Origin: Deltaproteobacteria bacterium
GTDB taxonomy: Bacteria; Desulfobacterota; Desulfarculia; Adiutricales; Adiutricaceae
Length of the DNA stretch: 64,000 nt
Direction: 5' to 3'
Assembly: GCA_031273455.1 (NCBI GenBank)
Contig: JAISRZ010000085.1
Location: 1-64,000, forward strand
Shown piece by piece: positions 1 to 9,195 of this stretch. The notes beneath the pieces were generated by a model that was given only the letters and a program-made list of their open reading frames with translations, searched no databases and was not told where the DNA came from. A program made the translations under genes and the position numbers. Numbering within the stretch: position 1 is the stretch's first letter; each line of letters opens with the position of its first letter.

Positions 1-202
1 TCCCCGGGGAAACTTTTATCTCTTCAGCTCGGGTCACTTTAGGAGTTTCCCCGGGGAAACTTTTATCTCTTCAGCTCGGATCACTTTAGAAGTTTCCCCG
101 GGGAAACTTTTATCTGTACCGCTCGGGTCTCTTTAGGAGTTTCCCTGGGGAAACTTTTATCTGTTCCGCTTTAGGTCTCTTTAGGAGTTTCCCCGGGGAA
201 AC
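1..202. repeat. 47-48 bp tandem repeat with a 16-bp palindrome
   Basis: Five copies of the perfect palindrome GTTTCCCCGGGGAAAC (first cut by the window edge, then 45-60, 92-107, 139-154 with one C-to-T change, 187-202) lie at 47, 47, 47 and 48 bp spacing. The DNA between palindromes is also conserved (TTTTATCT, CGCTC or AGCTC, CTTTAGGAG), so this is a tandem repeat and not a CRISPR array. It continues beyond the left edge. Its role is unknown: protein-binding sites, a hairpin array or a recombination relic are all possible. Confidence 0.9.
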
Positions 203-335
203 TTTTTGTGTCCCCATTTAGTTTATCGCGTGCCCTTTAGATTAGGCCAAGGGCGTTTGATAACCGTGACGCCGATTCTAGGGCCGAAAAACCATTAATA
301 AATAATGTTAATTTTATAAAAATAAGATAAATAAA

Positions 336-650
336 TTACCTTTGTCTAACATAGCCTTCTTTAGTAATTTCCATCATCTTGAAAGAGGGATTATGTATTT
401 TTTGTCCAGTTTTTCGATCCACAACGGTGACCCGGTCAGTGTTATGAAAACTGGCCATCCCACCTGGGCGGATAGTTTTGGTGTATGCGGAGCGGCTATT
501 ATCACGATACTCATCAAAAATTCTAGCCTCATTTGAGAAATTATGCATTTCCCAAGCCTTTAACGGACTAGAAGATAGTATAAGAGCTATTATAGCTGTT
601 GTTAATAAGATAAAAAACATCTTTACAGGTATTTCAACCTCTTTTAGCAT
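336..650 (-). CDS. small secreted or membrane-anchored hypothetical protein
   Basis: I do not recognise this family. The 104-residue product starts with a short charged stretch, then a hydrophobic run (FFILLTTAIIALILSSSPLKA) that looks like a signal peptide or anchor. A polar domain of about 70 residues follows, ending EGYVRQR. I chose the ATG at 650 because GGAAGAG lies 8 nt upstream. An in-frame ATG at 674 adds eight residues but has no visible ribosome-binding site. It is followed downstream only by the palindromic repeat array and has the same orientation as the SLR genes. The role may be extracytoplasmic, but nothing shows what it does. Confidence 0.5.
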   Translation of the reverse strand: MLKEVEIPVKMFFILLTTAIIALILSSSPLKAWEMHNFSNEARIFDEYRDNSRSAYTKTIRPGGMASFHNTDRVTVVDRKTGQKIHNPSFKMMEITKEGYVRQR

Positions 651-729
651 GTTAATAGCTCTTCCGTATTCCATGTGTTGAAATGAAATAATAAATCATT
701 GTAATTAATGAAATTATCTCGTTATGTTG

Positions 730-3255
730 TTATTCATTTTTTGGCGGCAAATCTTTGCAACAAAATTCTCGCAAACGCGCGGTGGCTTCAGGGTGCCATT
801 GGTCCGCGGCTTTAAGCCACCATTCCTTGGCTTTGGTAAGGTCCTGGGGCCCGACTTGCCCAGAATAATACGCTTCCCCTATAAGGAATTGAGAGGCGCT
901 ATCTTCCATTTCCGCGGCTTTAAGCCACCATTCCAAGGCTTTTTCCATCATCTGAGGCACGCCATCGCCAGTGGCGTACGCTTCCCCTAAACGGCGCATG
1001 GCGTCGCAATTCCCCATGTTCGCGAGTTTAAGCCAATAACTGGCGGCTTTACTCTTATCCTTCTTGAGACCATCGCCAGAATAATACATCTCACCAAGAC
1101 ATTCATAGGCCTTGGGGTCATTATGCTCCGCGACTTTGAGCCACCACGCCGCGGACTCGGCCTTATCCACCGGGACGTCATCGCCGTAATAATACGCTGT
1201 GGCCAGTCGGCGTTGGGCGACACAATCCCCTAGTTCCGCGGCCCTATGCCAGCAATCTAGGGCTTTATCGCGATCTTCGGGAACGCCTTCGCCTCTATAA
1301 TACGCCTCCGCCAGACAGTGAAGGGCGTTATAATCCCCTCGCTCCGCGGCTATAAGCCACCACTCCACGGCTTTGGCGTAATCCTGAGGCGTCCCTTCGC
1401 CGAACTGATACGCGTCCGCCAGTTTGGTGATGGCTTCAATATGCCCTTGCTCCGCGGCCATTCCCCACCACTCCACGGCTTCAGCTAAATCCCTGGGGCA
1501 GCCTAAGCCTTGAGCGTACACTTCGCCAAGAAGAAACTGGCCGTGGGGATCGCCTAGTTCCGCGGCGATTAGACATTGTTCCGCGGCTTTCCGGAACCAT
1601 TTCACGGACTTATCTATGTCTTTGGGCGCGCCTTCCCCGTAATAATACATTTCCCCCAGACGGAACTGGGCGTCCGCGTTGTCCGCTTCCGCGGCTTTTA
1701 GCCACCAATCTATAGCCTTGGCTGAATCCTTACGGACGCCTTGGCCGATGTAGTGCGCATCCCCTAGCCGGAATTGAGCGACCGGATCCCCTCGGTCCGC
1801 GGCTTTCAGCCACCACTCCACGGCTTTGGCGTAATCTTGAGGAGCTCCTTGACCGAAATAATAGGCCTCGCCAATCCGGAACATGGCGTCAGCGTTGCCT
1901 AAATCCGCGGAGAAATGCCACCAGCTCACGCCCCTAGTCCAATCCTGAGGCGCGCCATCGCCAGTGAAAATCGCTAGCCCAAGATAGAAAGCCGCGACAT
2001 GATGGCCCATTTTCGCGGCTTCCCGCCACCAATCCACGGCCTTAGTCAAATCTAGGGGCCTTCCTTGACCGTTGGAGTGCATTAACCCCAGAACGCATTT
2101 AGCGGAGGCGTCCCCAAGTTCCGCGGCTTTAAGCCACCATTCCGCGGCTTTCTCCACATCTTTTGGAACTCCATCGCCCTCTTGATACATGTTCGCGAGA
2201 CTGTGAATGGCCAGAATTTTCCCTTTTTCCGCGGCTTTAAGCCACAATTCTATAGCTTTGGCCATATCGTGGGGCACCCCGCGGCCTCCAGCGTGCGCTT
2301 CCCCCAGAAGGAACTGAGCGTGGGGGTCACCATCCTCCGCGGCTTTAACGCACTGATCCACGCCATCTAGCCAATATCTTATGGCCATTTGTAAATCTTG
2401 AGCCACGCCTTCGCCGCGATGATACGCGTCGCCTAGGCGAAACTGGGCGTCCGGGTTACCCTCTTTCGCGGCTTTTTTCCAGTATTCTATAGCCTTAGCT
2501 AAGTCCTTAGGCGCGCCATCGCCTAAATAACGCGCTTCGCCCAGGCGGAAGAGGGCGGAGTCGTGATCCTTTTCCGCGGCTTTCAGCCACCACTCAACAG
2601 CCTTGGCTGAATCTGGGGACATGCCATTACCTAAATAATACATTTCCCCTATCCAGAATGTAGCCTCAATACTTCCAATTTCCGCGGCGTAACGCCAAGA
2701 GTCCAAGGCCTGGCGAAAAATCTGGGGCGCGCCTTGGCCGGAGTAATAGGCTAGCCCAAGATAGAAAGCGGCGGTTGGGTCCCCATTTTTCGCGGGTTCC
2801 CGCCAACACTTAACCGCCTTAGCTGGATCTAGAGGAACTCCTTCACCCTTGAAGTATCTTAGGGCCAAGGCGCTTTGGGAGGTCAGATCCCCTAACTCCG
2901 CGGCTTTACGCCAACATTCCGCGGCTTTAACCCAATCAATAGGCGCGCCTTCACCGTTATAATAAGCGTTCCCAAGACGGCGTAGGGCCAGAGAGCGCCC
3001 TGATTCCCCGGCTTTACTCCACCATTCAACGGCTATCCGCAAATCAAAGGGGACCCCATCGCCGTTAAGATAGAGTTCTCCCATTGTGCATTGGGCATCC
3101 GCGTCGCCATTTTTCGCGAGCTCATTCCACCAATACGCGCCCTTTTCTTTATCCTGGGGCACGTCGCGAACGCCTTTAGAATACGCTTCCGCCAACCAGC
3201 GTTGAGCCTTGACGTCGCCTTTTTTCGCTAGTTCTATAATAATGGAAAGATCCAT
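730..3255 (-). CDS. Sel1-like repeat protein, 841 aa, cytoplasmic type
   Basis: The protein is almost entirely Sel1-like repeats: about 23 units of roughly 36 residues with the pattern AKAVEWWLKAAEKGD...AQFRLGxAYYxGEGVPKD. This alpha/alpha superhelix, related to TPRs, usually serves as a scaffold for protein-protein contacts. It begins directly in a repeat (MDLSIIIELAKKGDVKAQ) with no signal peptide, unlike three of its neighbours. It ends in a short Cys-Cys tail (REFCCKDLPPKNE). The nucleotide repeats are diverged enough to look stable. No catalytic domain is present. Partners are unknown; in bacteria SLR proteins act in cell-envelope signalling or as host-interaction effectors, but the sequence does not decide between these. 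Confidence 0.9.
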   Translation of the reverse strand: MDLSIIIELAKKGDVKAQRWLAEAYSKGVRDVPQDKEKGAYWWNELAKNGDADAQCTMGELYLNGDGVPFDLRIAVEWWSKAGESGRSLALRRLGNAYYNGEGAPIDWVKAAECWRKAAELGDLTSQSALALRYFKGEGVPLDPAKAVKCWREPAKNGDPTAAFYLGLAYYSGQGAPQIFRQALDSWRYAAEIGSIEATFWIGEMYYLGNGMSPDSAKAVEWWLKAAEKDHDSALFRLGEARYLGDGAPKDLAKAIEYWKKAAKEGNPDAQFRLGDAYHRGEGVAQDLQMAIRYWLDGVDQCVKAAEDGDPHAQFLLGEAHAGGRGVPHDMAKAIELWLKAAEKGKILAIHSLANMYQEGDGVPKDVEKAAEWWLKAAELGDASAKCVLGLMHSNGQGRPLDLTKAVDWWREAAKMGHHVAAFYLGLAIFTGDGAPQDWTRGVSWWHFSADLGNADAMFRIGEAYYFGQGAPQDYAKAVEWWLKAADRGDPVAQFRLGDAHYIGQGVRKDSAKAIDWWLKAAEADNADAQFRLGEMYYYGEGAPKDIDKSVKWFRKAAEQCLIAAELGDPHGQFLLGEVYAQGLGCPRDLAEAVEWWGMAAEQGHIEAITKLADAYQFGEGTPQDYAKAVEWWLIAAERGDYNALHCLAEAYYRGEGVPEDRDKALDCWHRAAELGDCVAQRRLATAYYYGDDVPVDKAESAAWWLKVAEHNDPKAYECLGEMYYSGDGLKKDKSKAASYWLKLANMGNCDAMRRLGEAYATGDGVPQMMEKALEWWLKAAEMEDSASQFLIGEAYYSGQVGPQDLTKAKEWWLKAADQWHPEATARLREFCCKDLPPKNE

Positions 3256-4454
3256 ATCTAAAATACTTTTGTGGTTACTTATAGAAGTAAAGTTATCTGA
3301 TTTTGTCAGGTTGTTAATATCTGATTAAACTTATGTCCAATCAAGGTAATTTTATAAATAAAATTAATATAAATTATCTGGAAAAATCCAGGCGATTCGT
3401 TATTATCTTAAATCCTTGACTTAAAAGCTAGCCTTTTTTTTGGCCCCTTGACGGGCTGGCCGTTAGCTACGTTTTTTGAGACATATCACTATTAAAACGT
3501 ATTGTAATATTAAATAAAAACATGTAAATTATTTTAATTAATAAAAATAATCGCGCAAATTCTAATTTTAAATCGCGTGAGGGCAATCTTTCGAGCGCGC
3601 GTTCGCTCTAGTTGGGCCTTTCCTCCACCTGGCGCGGCGACGCTATTGACGGTTTCCAACTAAATCCCAAAAGGCCTGATGACGGGCGATGAGGTTTATG
3701 GTCGCGCTGGGGCTCCTTTAAGCCTTAAAGCCGCCTTTATAGCGGTTTAGGCGCGAATCTCGAGCCTCGCCAGCCACTAGCGGGGCCGATTAGGGGCGAC
3801 GCCCTATTGAGTTAGAACAAGATTGTCTTAGCCACCCCGGCCAAATTAAGGCCATTGAGCCACTGGCGGCTTATAAGGACCAAAAAGAGCGTCTTCCAGG
3901 GAAAGCGATATGAGGGAAATTTTCTAAAGTGGCTCCAGAATCCCTGTTCTAGCCACCATTATCGCGAGCGGAAAACCATCTCTTTCTCTAAAAGCCAAAA
4001 CGCGCCACCTGGAGTTCTTTTGAGGCGACTAAATGGACGGTCAGACTCTAGACCAGCCTACCAAAAGACCAGTCAACCAAAAGACCCTCAACCAAAAGAT
4101 CATCCAGACTGGCCATAGTTGAGTTTAGGCCGTTTAAACGCCTAAAAACCTGGTTGGGGGCTTCATTTGGGTGGAAGGGTAATCCACAGCTTAATTTCCC
4201 TTTATCGCTCGAAAGAGCCCCTAAAACGCGATTAAAAACCCTATTTTTTTAACGCCTCTTATCCGCCAGGCCTTAGTCTGGCCAGTCTTAGGCTGACCAG
4301 TGGGCGCGGCTATAATCTTTCCAGATTGCCTATAAAGCGCATTAATATTTTAAAATAAATAGTATATTGTGTATTTATATGTTTAAAAATACAAATAAAT
4401 AAATTAGAGCGAAAATATCTATAATTAGTGTATAAAAAATTAAGATATAAAATT
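3256..4454. other. 1.2-kb gap, no convincing gene
   Basis: AT-rich DNA flanks a GC-richer core (about 3580-4330). The core has no long open frame and no clear Sel1 signature. It may be decayed coding DNA. Three short direct repeats of ACCAAAAGA(C/T)C at 15-17 bp spacing lie at about 4060-4100. I see no RNA gene or convincing promoter here. Confidence 0.4.
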
Positions 4455-4711
4455 TTAATCGTTATCTGAGTCGTCTGAGTTATCTGGGGGCGGCCAGAAA
4501 ATATAAACGGCGCCCTTATATGAGCAGACCGTACGCGGTAAATTGTCTAAGAGCTCTTGAGCCTCAGCTCTCCCTTGGCTCGCGGCTAGCTTTAACCATT
4601 TGGCCGCCTCGGGCGCGTTTAAAGGGACGTCTTGGTTGGAGGAATATATAAGCCCCAAATTTTCCTGGGCGCTAATATTGCCCGCGCTCGCGGCGGTCTT
4701 GAGCAACTCTA

Positions 4712-4725
4712 GTACCTTGTAACAT
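4712..4725. repeat. left terminal inverted repeat of the IS630 element
   Basis: These fourteen bases are perfectly complementary to the right end at 5915-5928. The element begins immediately after the duplicated TA. Confidence 0.93.
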
Positions 4726-4781
4726 GACTTATGAAGGAAAATCGTGTATCATGTTGAGCAACGGATCTGGAGGCCGTTTCT

Positions 4782-5288
4782 ATGGGTACACGGTACATAA
4801 TCACGTTGACTCCCGAAGAAAGGGTTGAGTTAACAAATTTGACTAAAACTCGAAAGAGTGACAGTCGGACTGCTCTTTTCGCCAGAGCTCTTTTACTCAG
4901 CGAAAGACCGCCTGAAGGGCTTGGCTGGCCGAGTAAAGATGTTTGCGAAGCTCTTGGCTTTGGCGAAAGCACTCTGGAAAGGCTTAAAAAGCGCTTTCTC
5001 GAATGCGGCATGGAACGAGCTATTGAGCGTAAACCGCTTGAAACGCCCCAGAAAGACATAAAACTTGATGGAGCCTTTGAGGCCAGGCTCATCGCTCTAG
5101 CGTGTTCTCCCGCTCCAGAGGGGAGAGCTCGTTGGACTGTTCGTCTTTTAGCCGAGAAGGCTGTTGAACTGGAGTATGTTGACGCTGTATCCGCCATGTC
5201 AGTGCAGAGGATACTAAAAAAAACGAATTTAGACCTCACCAAAGGAAGTACTGGAAAATCCCGCCAGAAGGTAACGCCGCGTTTGTAG
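4782..5288 (+). CDS. IS630 transposase, N-terminal frame (OrfA)
   Basis: The frame encodes the DNA-binding half of an IS630 transposase: MGTRYIITLTPEERVEL start, then helix-turn-helix region (SKDVCEALGFGESTLERLKK) and a winged-helix-like segment (GRARWTVRLLAEKAV...MSVQRILKK). After ILKK the family normally continues NEFRPHQRKYWKIPPEG. That sequence is present in the -1 frame from about base 5223. The shift falls at an A8 run (5216-5223), where CTA AAA AAA ACG offers the slippery heptamer A AAA AAA. Frame 0 reads 22 more codons and stops at 5288. Programmed -1 frameshifting, known in several IS families, would give a 377-residue fusion. A disabling indel is the alternative. Confidence 0.88.
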   Translation: MGTRYIITLTPEERVELTNLTKTRKSDSRTALFARALLLSERPPEGLGWPSKDVCEALGFGESTLERLKKRFLECGMERAIERKPLETPQKDIKLDGAFEARLIALACSPAPEGRARWTVRLLAEKAVELEYVDAVSAMSVQRILKKTNLDLTKGSTGKSRQKVTPRL

Positions 5289-5293
5289 CGGCT

Positions 5294-5914
5294 ATGGAGG
5301 ACGTTCTTGAGGTCTATCATCGGCCATACAATAAACTTTTTCCCGTTATTTGTATGGATGAGTCTAACAAACAGCTGGTGGCGGAGGTCAAAACCGCTAT
5401 ACCATGCGAGCCGGGCAAACCTCTTAGGGTTGACGATGAGTATATCCGGAACGGAGTCGCTGATATATTCATGGCTGTTGAGCCCCTAAAAGGTGTGAGG
5501 TATGTGAGTATTACCGAGACACGAAAAAGGGTGGATTGGGCGCATTTCATAAAGGAACTTTTGGATGAAAAGTACCAAAAAGCCCAGAAAGTAGTCTTGG
5601 TTATGGACAACTTAAACACACATGGCACTGCTTCGTTGTATGAAGCTTTTCCCCCAGAAGAGGCGTTACGCTTGGCTCAAAAACTGGAAATCCACTATAC
5701 CCCAAAACATGGTAGCTGGCTCAACGTCGCTGAGGTGGAGTTAAGCGTTTTAGTGAGCCAGTGCTTGGACCGGCGAATTCCTGACTTAGAAACGATGACA
5801 GCCGAAGTCAATGCCTGGCAATCCCAGAGAAATAATGAGATTCACAGGATTAATTGGCATTTCACGACTTCTGAAGCCAGGATAAAATTAAGGCGTCTTT
5901 ATCCTTCACTTTAA
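5294..5914 (+). CDS. IS630 transposase, catalytic DDE frame (OrfB)
   Basis: The frame encodes the RNase H-fold DDE domain. The three acidic positions are visible: VICMDESNKQ (first D), VLVMDNLNTH (second D) and HGSWLNVAEVE (final E). It is open upstream of the ATG at 5294 as far as the A8 run, encoding FRPHQRKYWKIPPEG and FVAAMEDVLEVY as in normal IS630 transposases. So it is most likely made only as a -1 frameshift fusion with the upstream frame, and 5294 is probably not a true start. The catalytic residues are intact, so the element could still be active. Confidence 0.88.
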   Translation: MEDVLEVYHRPYNKLFPVICMDESNKQLVAEVKTAIPCEPGKPLRVDDEYIRNGVADIFMAVEPLKGVRYVSITETRKRVDWAHFIKELLDEKYQKAQKVVLVMDNLNTHGTASLYEAFPPEEALRLAQKLEIHYTPKHGSWLNVAEVELSVLVSQCLDRRIPDLETMTAEVNAWQSQRNNEIHRINWHFTTSEARIKLRRLYPSL

Positions 5915-5928
5915 ATGTTACAAGGTAC
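5915..5928. repeat. right terminal inverted repeat of the IS630 element
   Basis: This is the perfect inverse of 4712-4725, followed by the second TA at 5929-5930. The transposase stop codon (5912-5914) directly abuts it. Confidence 0.93.
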
Positions 5929-6550
5929 TAGGCCCTTTTTTTTATCTTTCATAACGCCCTGGCCATAAAAATAGGCTACGCCTAAGCGAGTCATGGCGGG
6001 AATGTGCTTACTTTCCACGGCTAGCCGACGCCATTCAAACGCCGCGGCCAAGTCTAGCTCCACGCCTAATCCTTGCTCATACATTTCACCTAAGTAGTTT
6101 TGGGCGTTCGGCTCCCCCTTTTCCGCGGCTTTATGAAACCACTCCTTCGCTAGGGCCAAATCCCGCGGCGCCCCATCGCCATAATAATACGCGCAGCCCA
6201 TTAGACACTGGCCTTGAGGGTCCCCCCGCTCCGCGGCTTTTAGGAACAATTCGGTGGCCTTGACGGAATCCTTTGGTAAACCTTCTTGTCCGCGTAAATA
6301 CGCTTTCCCCAGAAGCAATTGAGCTTTTACGTTTCCGTCTTCCGCTAATTGAACCGCTGATTGAATAGCTTTAGAAAACTCGGGCGATACATTTTGATTA
6401 TCTGAATTTTGACTGGCTTTAGCTAAGCGCCTCCCAGTGAACAATAAAAAGCCGGTTAAAGTGAAAATAAATAAAATTAACATAATGGACCCTATGAATA
6501 AAATATAAGCGCAAATTAATAATACTATTTATTAAAATAGAAAATCTATT

Positions 6551-6584
6551 GGTCTAAAAACTGGTTAAAATCAGTTTTTAGACC
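6551..6584. other. perfect 13-bp inverted repeat, 8-nt loop
   Basis: GGTCTAAAAACTG (6551-6563) pairs perfectly with CAGTTTTTAGACC (6572-6584). It lies between two minus-strand SLR genes, downstream of 6770-7741 and just upstream of 4455-6483. There is no T tract after it on either strand, so an operator or a processed hairpin is as likely as a terminator. Confidence 0.55.
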
Positions 6585-6769
6585 TAAAGAATATAAGTGA
6601 AGGGAAGGGAAATGATCGCTCGCTCTCTTGAGGAAAATATTATAATAACTCTGGTCATTAACAGATGAACAAGGCTAATTACTGTGGTTGAGATAAATTA
6701 TTTATTAAATATGAATATATATATATAAATTTAATCTTATTACTTATGTTAAATTGCCATTAAATATGA

Positions 6770-7741
6770 TTACTTATGCCGCGAGGGAATTTCACCCAAT
6801 ATCTTTTTGGCTAAGGGGTGCCCTTTGCTCGCGGCTTTCTTTAGCCACTCCTTCGCCAAGGTCAGATCCTTGGGGACCAATTGGCCTTCTAAATACGCGA
6901 CGCCCAAAAGAGTCTCAGCGTTATCGCTCCCTTGCTCCGCGGCTTGACGGTAAAGCGCGACGCCTTTAGCCGATTCCGCCTTAAGCTCTTCGCATTCAAG
7001 ATAAACGATGCCCAAAGCGACCATGGCGTTAGCGCTCCCTTGGTCCACGGCTTTTTGCAGAAACTCCAGACACTTATCCACATCCCGCTTAACGCCAACG
7101 CCCAGATAATACGCTTGACCAAGCCTGGTTTGAGCTGTAACGTTTCCTTTTTCCGCGGCTTTGAGCCACCATTTTGCGGCCAAGACCTTATTTATAGGAA
7201 CGCCCTGACCGTGGTGATACGCTTCGCCTAAGCAAAGCTGGGCGGTAACCAGCCCTTTTTCCGCGGCTTTCCGGAACAATCGCGCCGATTTGCCGAAATC
7301 CTTCGGCGCGCCTATACCAGTGAAATACGCGTAGCCCAGAAGAAATTGGCCGATATGGTTCCCCTCGTCCGCGGCTTTTTTGAACCACGCCACCGCTTTG
7401 GCCAAACTCTCGGGCTGTCTGTCATAAAAAACCATGCCAAGACTAAGTTGCCCCGCGGTATCCCCCTTTTTCGCGGCTTTAAGCCACCATTCCACCGCTT
7501 TCACGGGATCCTTTTCCACGCCTTTACCAAAATAATACGCCTGGCCAAGTTGTCTTTGGGCTATCGCGTCTCCGTTTTCCGCGGATTGCGTTATATTGGA
7601 AATATTATCAGCTAATATATCTAGGTGATCCGTATTAGACCTAAAGAAATCTGATGGGCTTATTAAATCTTCAGCGAATGATCGGCCAGCCAATAACAAT
7701 GAAATAATCAAAACTAAAGCGAATAAAATATACATAATCAT
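6770..7741 (-). CDS. secreted Sel1-like repeat protein, 323 aa
   Basis: An N-terminal Sec signal peptide (MIMYILFALVLIISLLLAGR, cleavage likely after SFA) is followed by a short linker and about seven SLR units starting near residue 50 (ITQSAENGDAIAQRQLGQAY). The repeats show the family pattern KAVEWWLKAAKKGD. The signal peptide resembles that of the 756-aa protein downstream (LIIS.LL.GR.FA), so the two share an ancestor. It is predicted to be periplasmic or exported and to act as a binding scaffold. No enzymatic motif is seen. No clear Shine-Dalgarno is visible; the second Met (codon 3) is an alternative start. Confidence 0.88.
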   Translation of the reverse strand: MIMYILFALVLIISLLLAGRSFAEDLISPSDFFRSNTDHLDILADNISNITQSAENGDAIAQRQLGQAYYFGKGVEKDPVKAVEWWLKAAKKGDTAGQLSLGMVFYDRQPESLAKAVAWFKKAADEGNHIGQFLLGYAYFTGIGAPKDFGKSARLFRKAAEKGLVTAQLCLGEAYHHGQGVPINKVLAAKWWLKAAEKGNVTAQTRLGQAYYLGVGVKRDVDKCLEFLQKAVDQGSANAMVALGIVYLECEELKAESAKGVALYRQAAEQGSDNAETLLGVAYLEGQLVPKDLTLAKEWLKKAASKGHPLAKKILGEIPSRHK

Positions 7742-8730
7742 TTTTCAACCGTAAAGACGTGGTTAAAACGTAAAAAAATTTAAATAATCAACAATCAAAA
7801 GGGATCCGTTTCGGCTTAAACCCTGGCCAAAAGGTTAGTCGTTAAAGAACGATTGCGGCCTTCGGCTAAAAGCGCCAAAGGCGACAATTCCCCAAGTTAA
7901 AGGCTCCTATAGTCACGCCACAACGTAAATCTTAACAACGCGAATCCTAGTCGCGAGTGGGCTCTGGCTAAGAGATTTAGGCTTTTCACAAATTTTAAAA
8001 ACTCCAAGACTACAAAAAAGACTCAAAAACAACTTATAATAGGATCGTCTTGCCCTAAAAGTCAATAGAGAAATTGGTTAAGATCTCCCTTTTTAGCCAG
8101 TATTATTAAAAATATATGATCTTAAAATTTTAAGCAATATATCGTCTTAAGAAGTTAATATAATTTATTTTTTAAGTTAGCGAAAGACTGAAAAGTAATT
8201 AAATTTGTATTTTAAGTATAATTATCATTTATTGCTGGTCATTAAGCCAAATAAAACTTACTAATGAGCGCGTTAAGGCCAGCGTTCCTAGGATTTACGT
8301 CATTCCATTCCCCGATCCTGGCGGTCCCGGGTTGCGGTCCCGGGTTTAACCATCTAAGTCTGTCGAGTCAGGGTGAAATTCGCCTCTGAATCCCGCCATA
8401 AGGCTCTAGTGGCCTTGGTCCCAGAAGATTAGCTCTTAGCTAATCTTGCAAAAATACCAGGCTAACTCGTCCTGGTAGAATAATAATAAGACCTAATACT
8501 TGAAAGTCAATAGGGAAATTAAAATTTAGATCTCCCTTATTTGTCAGTATTATCAAGACGAGACGTCAATTAAATTTTGGGAAATGTATCGTTCTAAGTA
8601 ACAGATATAAAATATTTGTTGAGCTAGTTATGTAGCTATAAAACAATGATTTTACGCTATTATAATGATTATTATTTGATATTTGCTCTTGTATTCTAAT
8701 AGCGTTTGGTCAAGGAGACTGTGGTCAAGG
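7742..8730. other. AT-rich intergenic region with a duplicated segment and hairpins
   Basis: There is no gene here. A segment of about 125-130 bp occurs twice as diverged direct repeats, about 8057-8180 and 8502-8632. Both contain AAGTCAATAG(A/G)GAAATT, AGATCTCCCTT and CAGTATTAT. Two adjacent perfect hairpins sit between the copies: 8425-8447 (10-bp stem AAGATTAGCT, 3-nt loop) and 8455-8477 (7-bp stem TACCAGG, 9-nt loop). The layout suggests tandem duplication of an SLR gene with its flanks, followed by loss of the coding part. Confidence 0.6.
8502..8632. repeat. diverged second copy of the intergenic repeat at 8057-8180
   Basis: Shared blocks with the first copy are AAAGTCAATAG, GAAATT, AGATCTCCCTT, GTCAGTATTAT or GCCAGTATTAT, and TATCGT(T)CT(T)AAG. 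The spacing between blocks is nearly the same. The copies lie 445 bp apart in direct orientation. Confidence 0.55.
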
Positions 8731-8734
8731 AGAC

Positions 8735-9195
8735 ATTGATGGGAGAACGCGCTATTAATCCGCGGCTTTACATAACCATCTGGAGGCTAGGCCTAGATCC
8801 AGCCTAGATTGATCCTGGCTAACTCCTTGGCCGGAACAGTAGTGTGGCTATCCCCAAATGAAACTGGGCTTTAAAGTCCCCCATAGTCCGGCCTCAGCCA
8901 CCATTTGGCCGCCTTGGCTTCGTGAGTAAACGCCAACTTAAGCGCGTGGCGAGAGCGTTCCCATTGTGGATCCGCGGCTTTTAAGCCATATTAGAGTCTG
9001 GCCCACCAAACCCTTCAGCGCCTCGACCGAGAAAATACGAGGGAGCCAAGACCATGTGGACCTCAGAGCGACCATTTACCGCGACCTTTCGGGGACCTCG
9101 CTAAGGCGTTATCCCTATCCCTTGGAACCCTTTGACCTAGTAAATAGCGGTGGCGATCAACTGAAATCGCCCCTCCGCGTCTCCATTTACAGCTA
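8735..9195 (-). pseudogene. decayed Sel1-like repeat gene remnant
   Basis: No frame is open, but read on the minus strand the region keeps the nucleotide signature of the SLR genes. Examples are TCCGCGGCTTTA...ACCATCT, CTCCTTGGCCGGAACAGTA, CCCCAAATGAAACTGGGC, AGCCACCATTTGGCCGCC and TCCGCGGCTTTTAAGCC, spaced about as in intact repeats. Many indels and stops have accumulated. It is probably the coding part of the duplicated unit whose flanks are seen just upstream. Confidence 0.65.

Larger units (their letters stand above)
4712..5928 (+). mobile_element. IS630-family insertion sequence, complete, 1217 bp
   Basis: Terminal inverted repeats start with 14 identical bases (GTACCTTGTAACAT at 4712-4725; its complement at 5915-5928) and continue imperfectly to GAAGG. 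The element is flanked by a TA dinucleotide on each side (4710-4711 and 5929-5930), the target duplication of the IS630/Tc1/mariner superfamily. Inside are two overlapping transposase frames. The element lies antisense to the SLR gene it disrupts. Confidence 0.95.
4455..6483 (-). pseudogene. Sel1-like repeat gene interrupted by the IS630 element
   Basis: The N-terminal part (6483 down to 5931) encodes a hydrophobic start (MLILFIFTLTGFLLF) and SLR units. The C-terminal part (4709 down to 4455) completes the last SLR and an acidic tail (DNSDDSDND). Removing bases 4712-5928 plus one copy of the TA duplication joins the parts exactly in frame: ...KDKKKGL + ELLKTAASAG.... The restored gene is 810 bp, 269 aa with about six repeats. 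The insertion adds VPCNI and a stop to the N-terminal half. The clean junction means the insertion is recent, or at least that the halves have not drifted. The ancestor was probably a secreted or anchored SLR protein like its neighbours. Confidence 0.92.

Noticed and set aside
1-202. Possible CRISPR array
   Set aside because: The DNA between the palindromes is conserved between copies, so there are no unique spacers. The unit is a tandem repeat.
3855-4118. 87-aa frame in the first large gap
   Set aside because: No ribosome-binding site, no recognisable composition, and it includes the short ACCAAAAGA repeats. Likely chance.
4709-5320. 203-aa frame antisense to the transposase
   Set aside because: It is the mirror of a well-conserved transposase gene and has no domain or ribosome-binding site.
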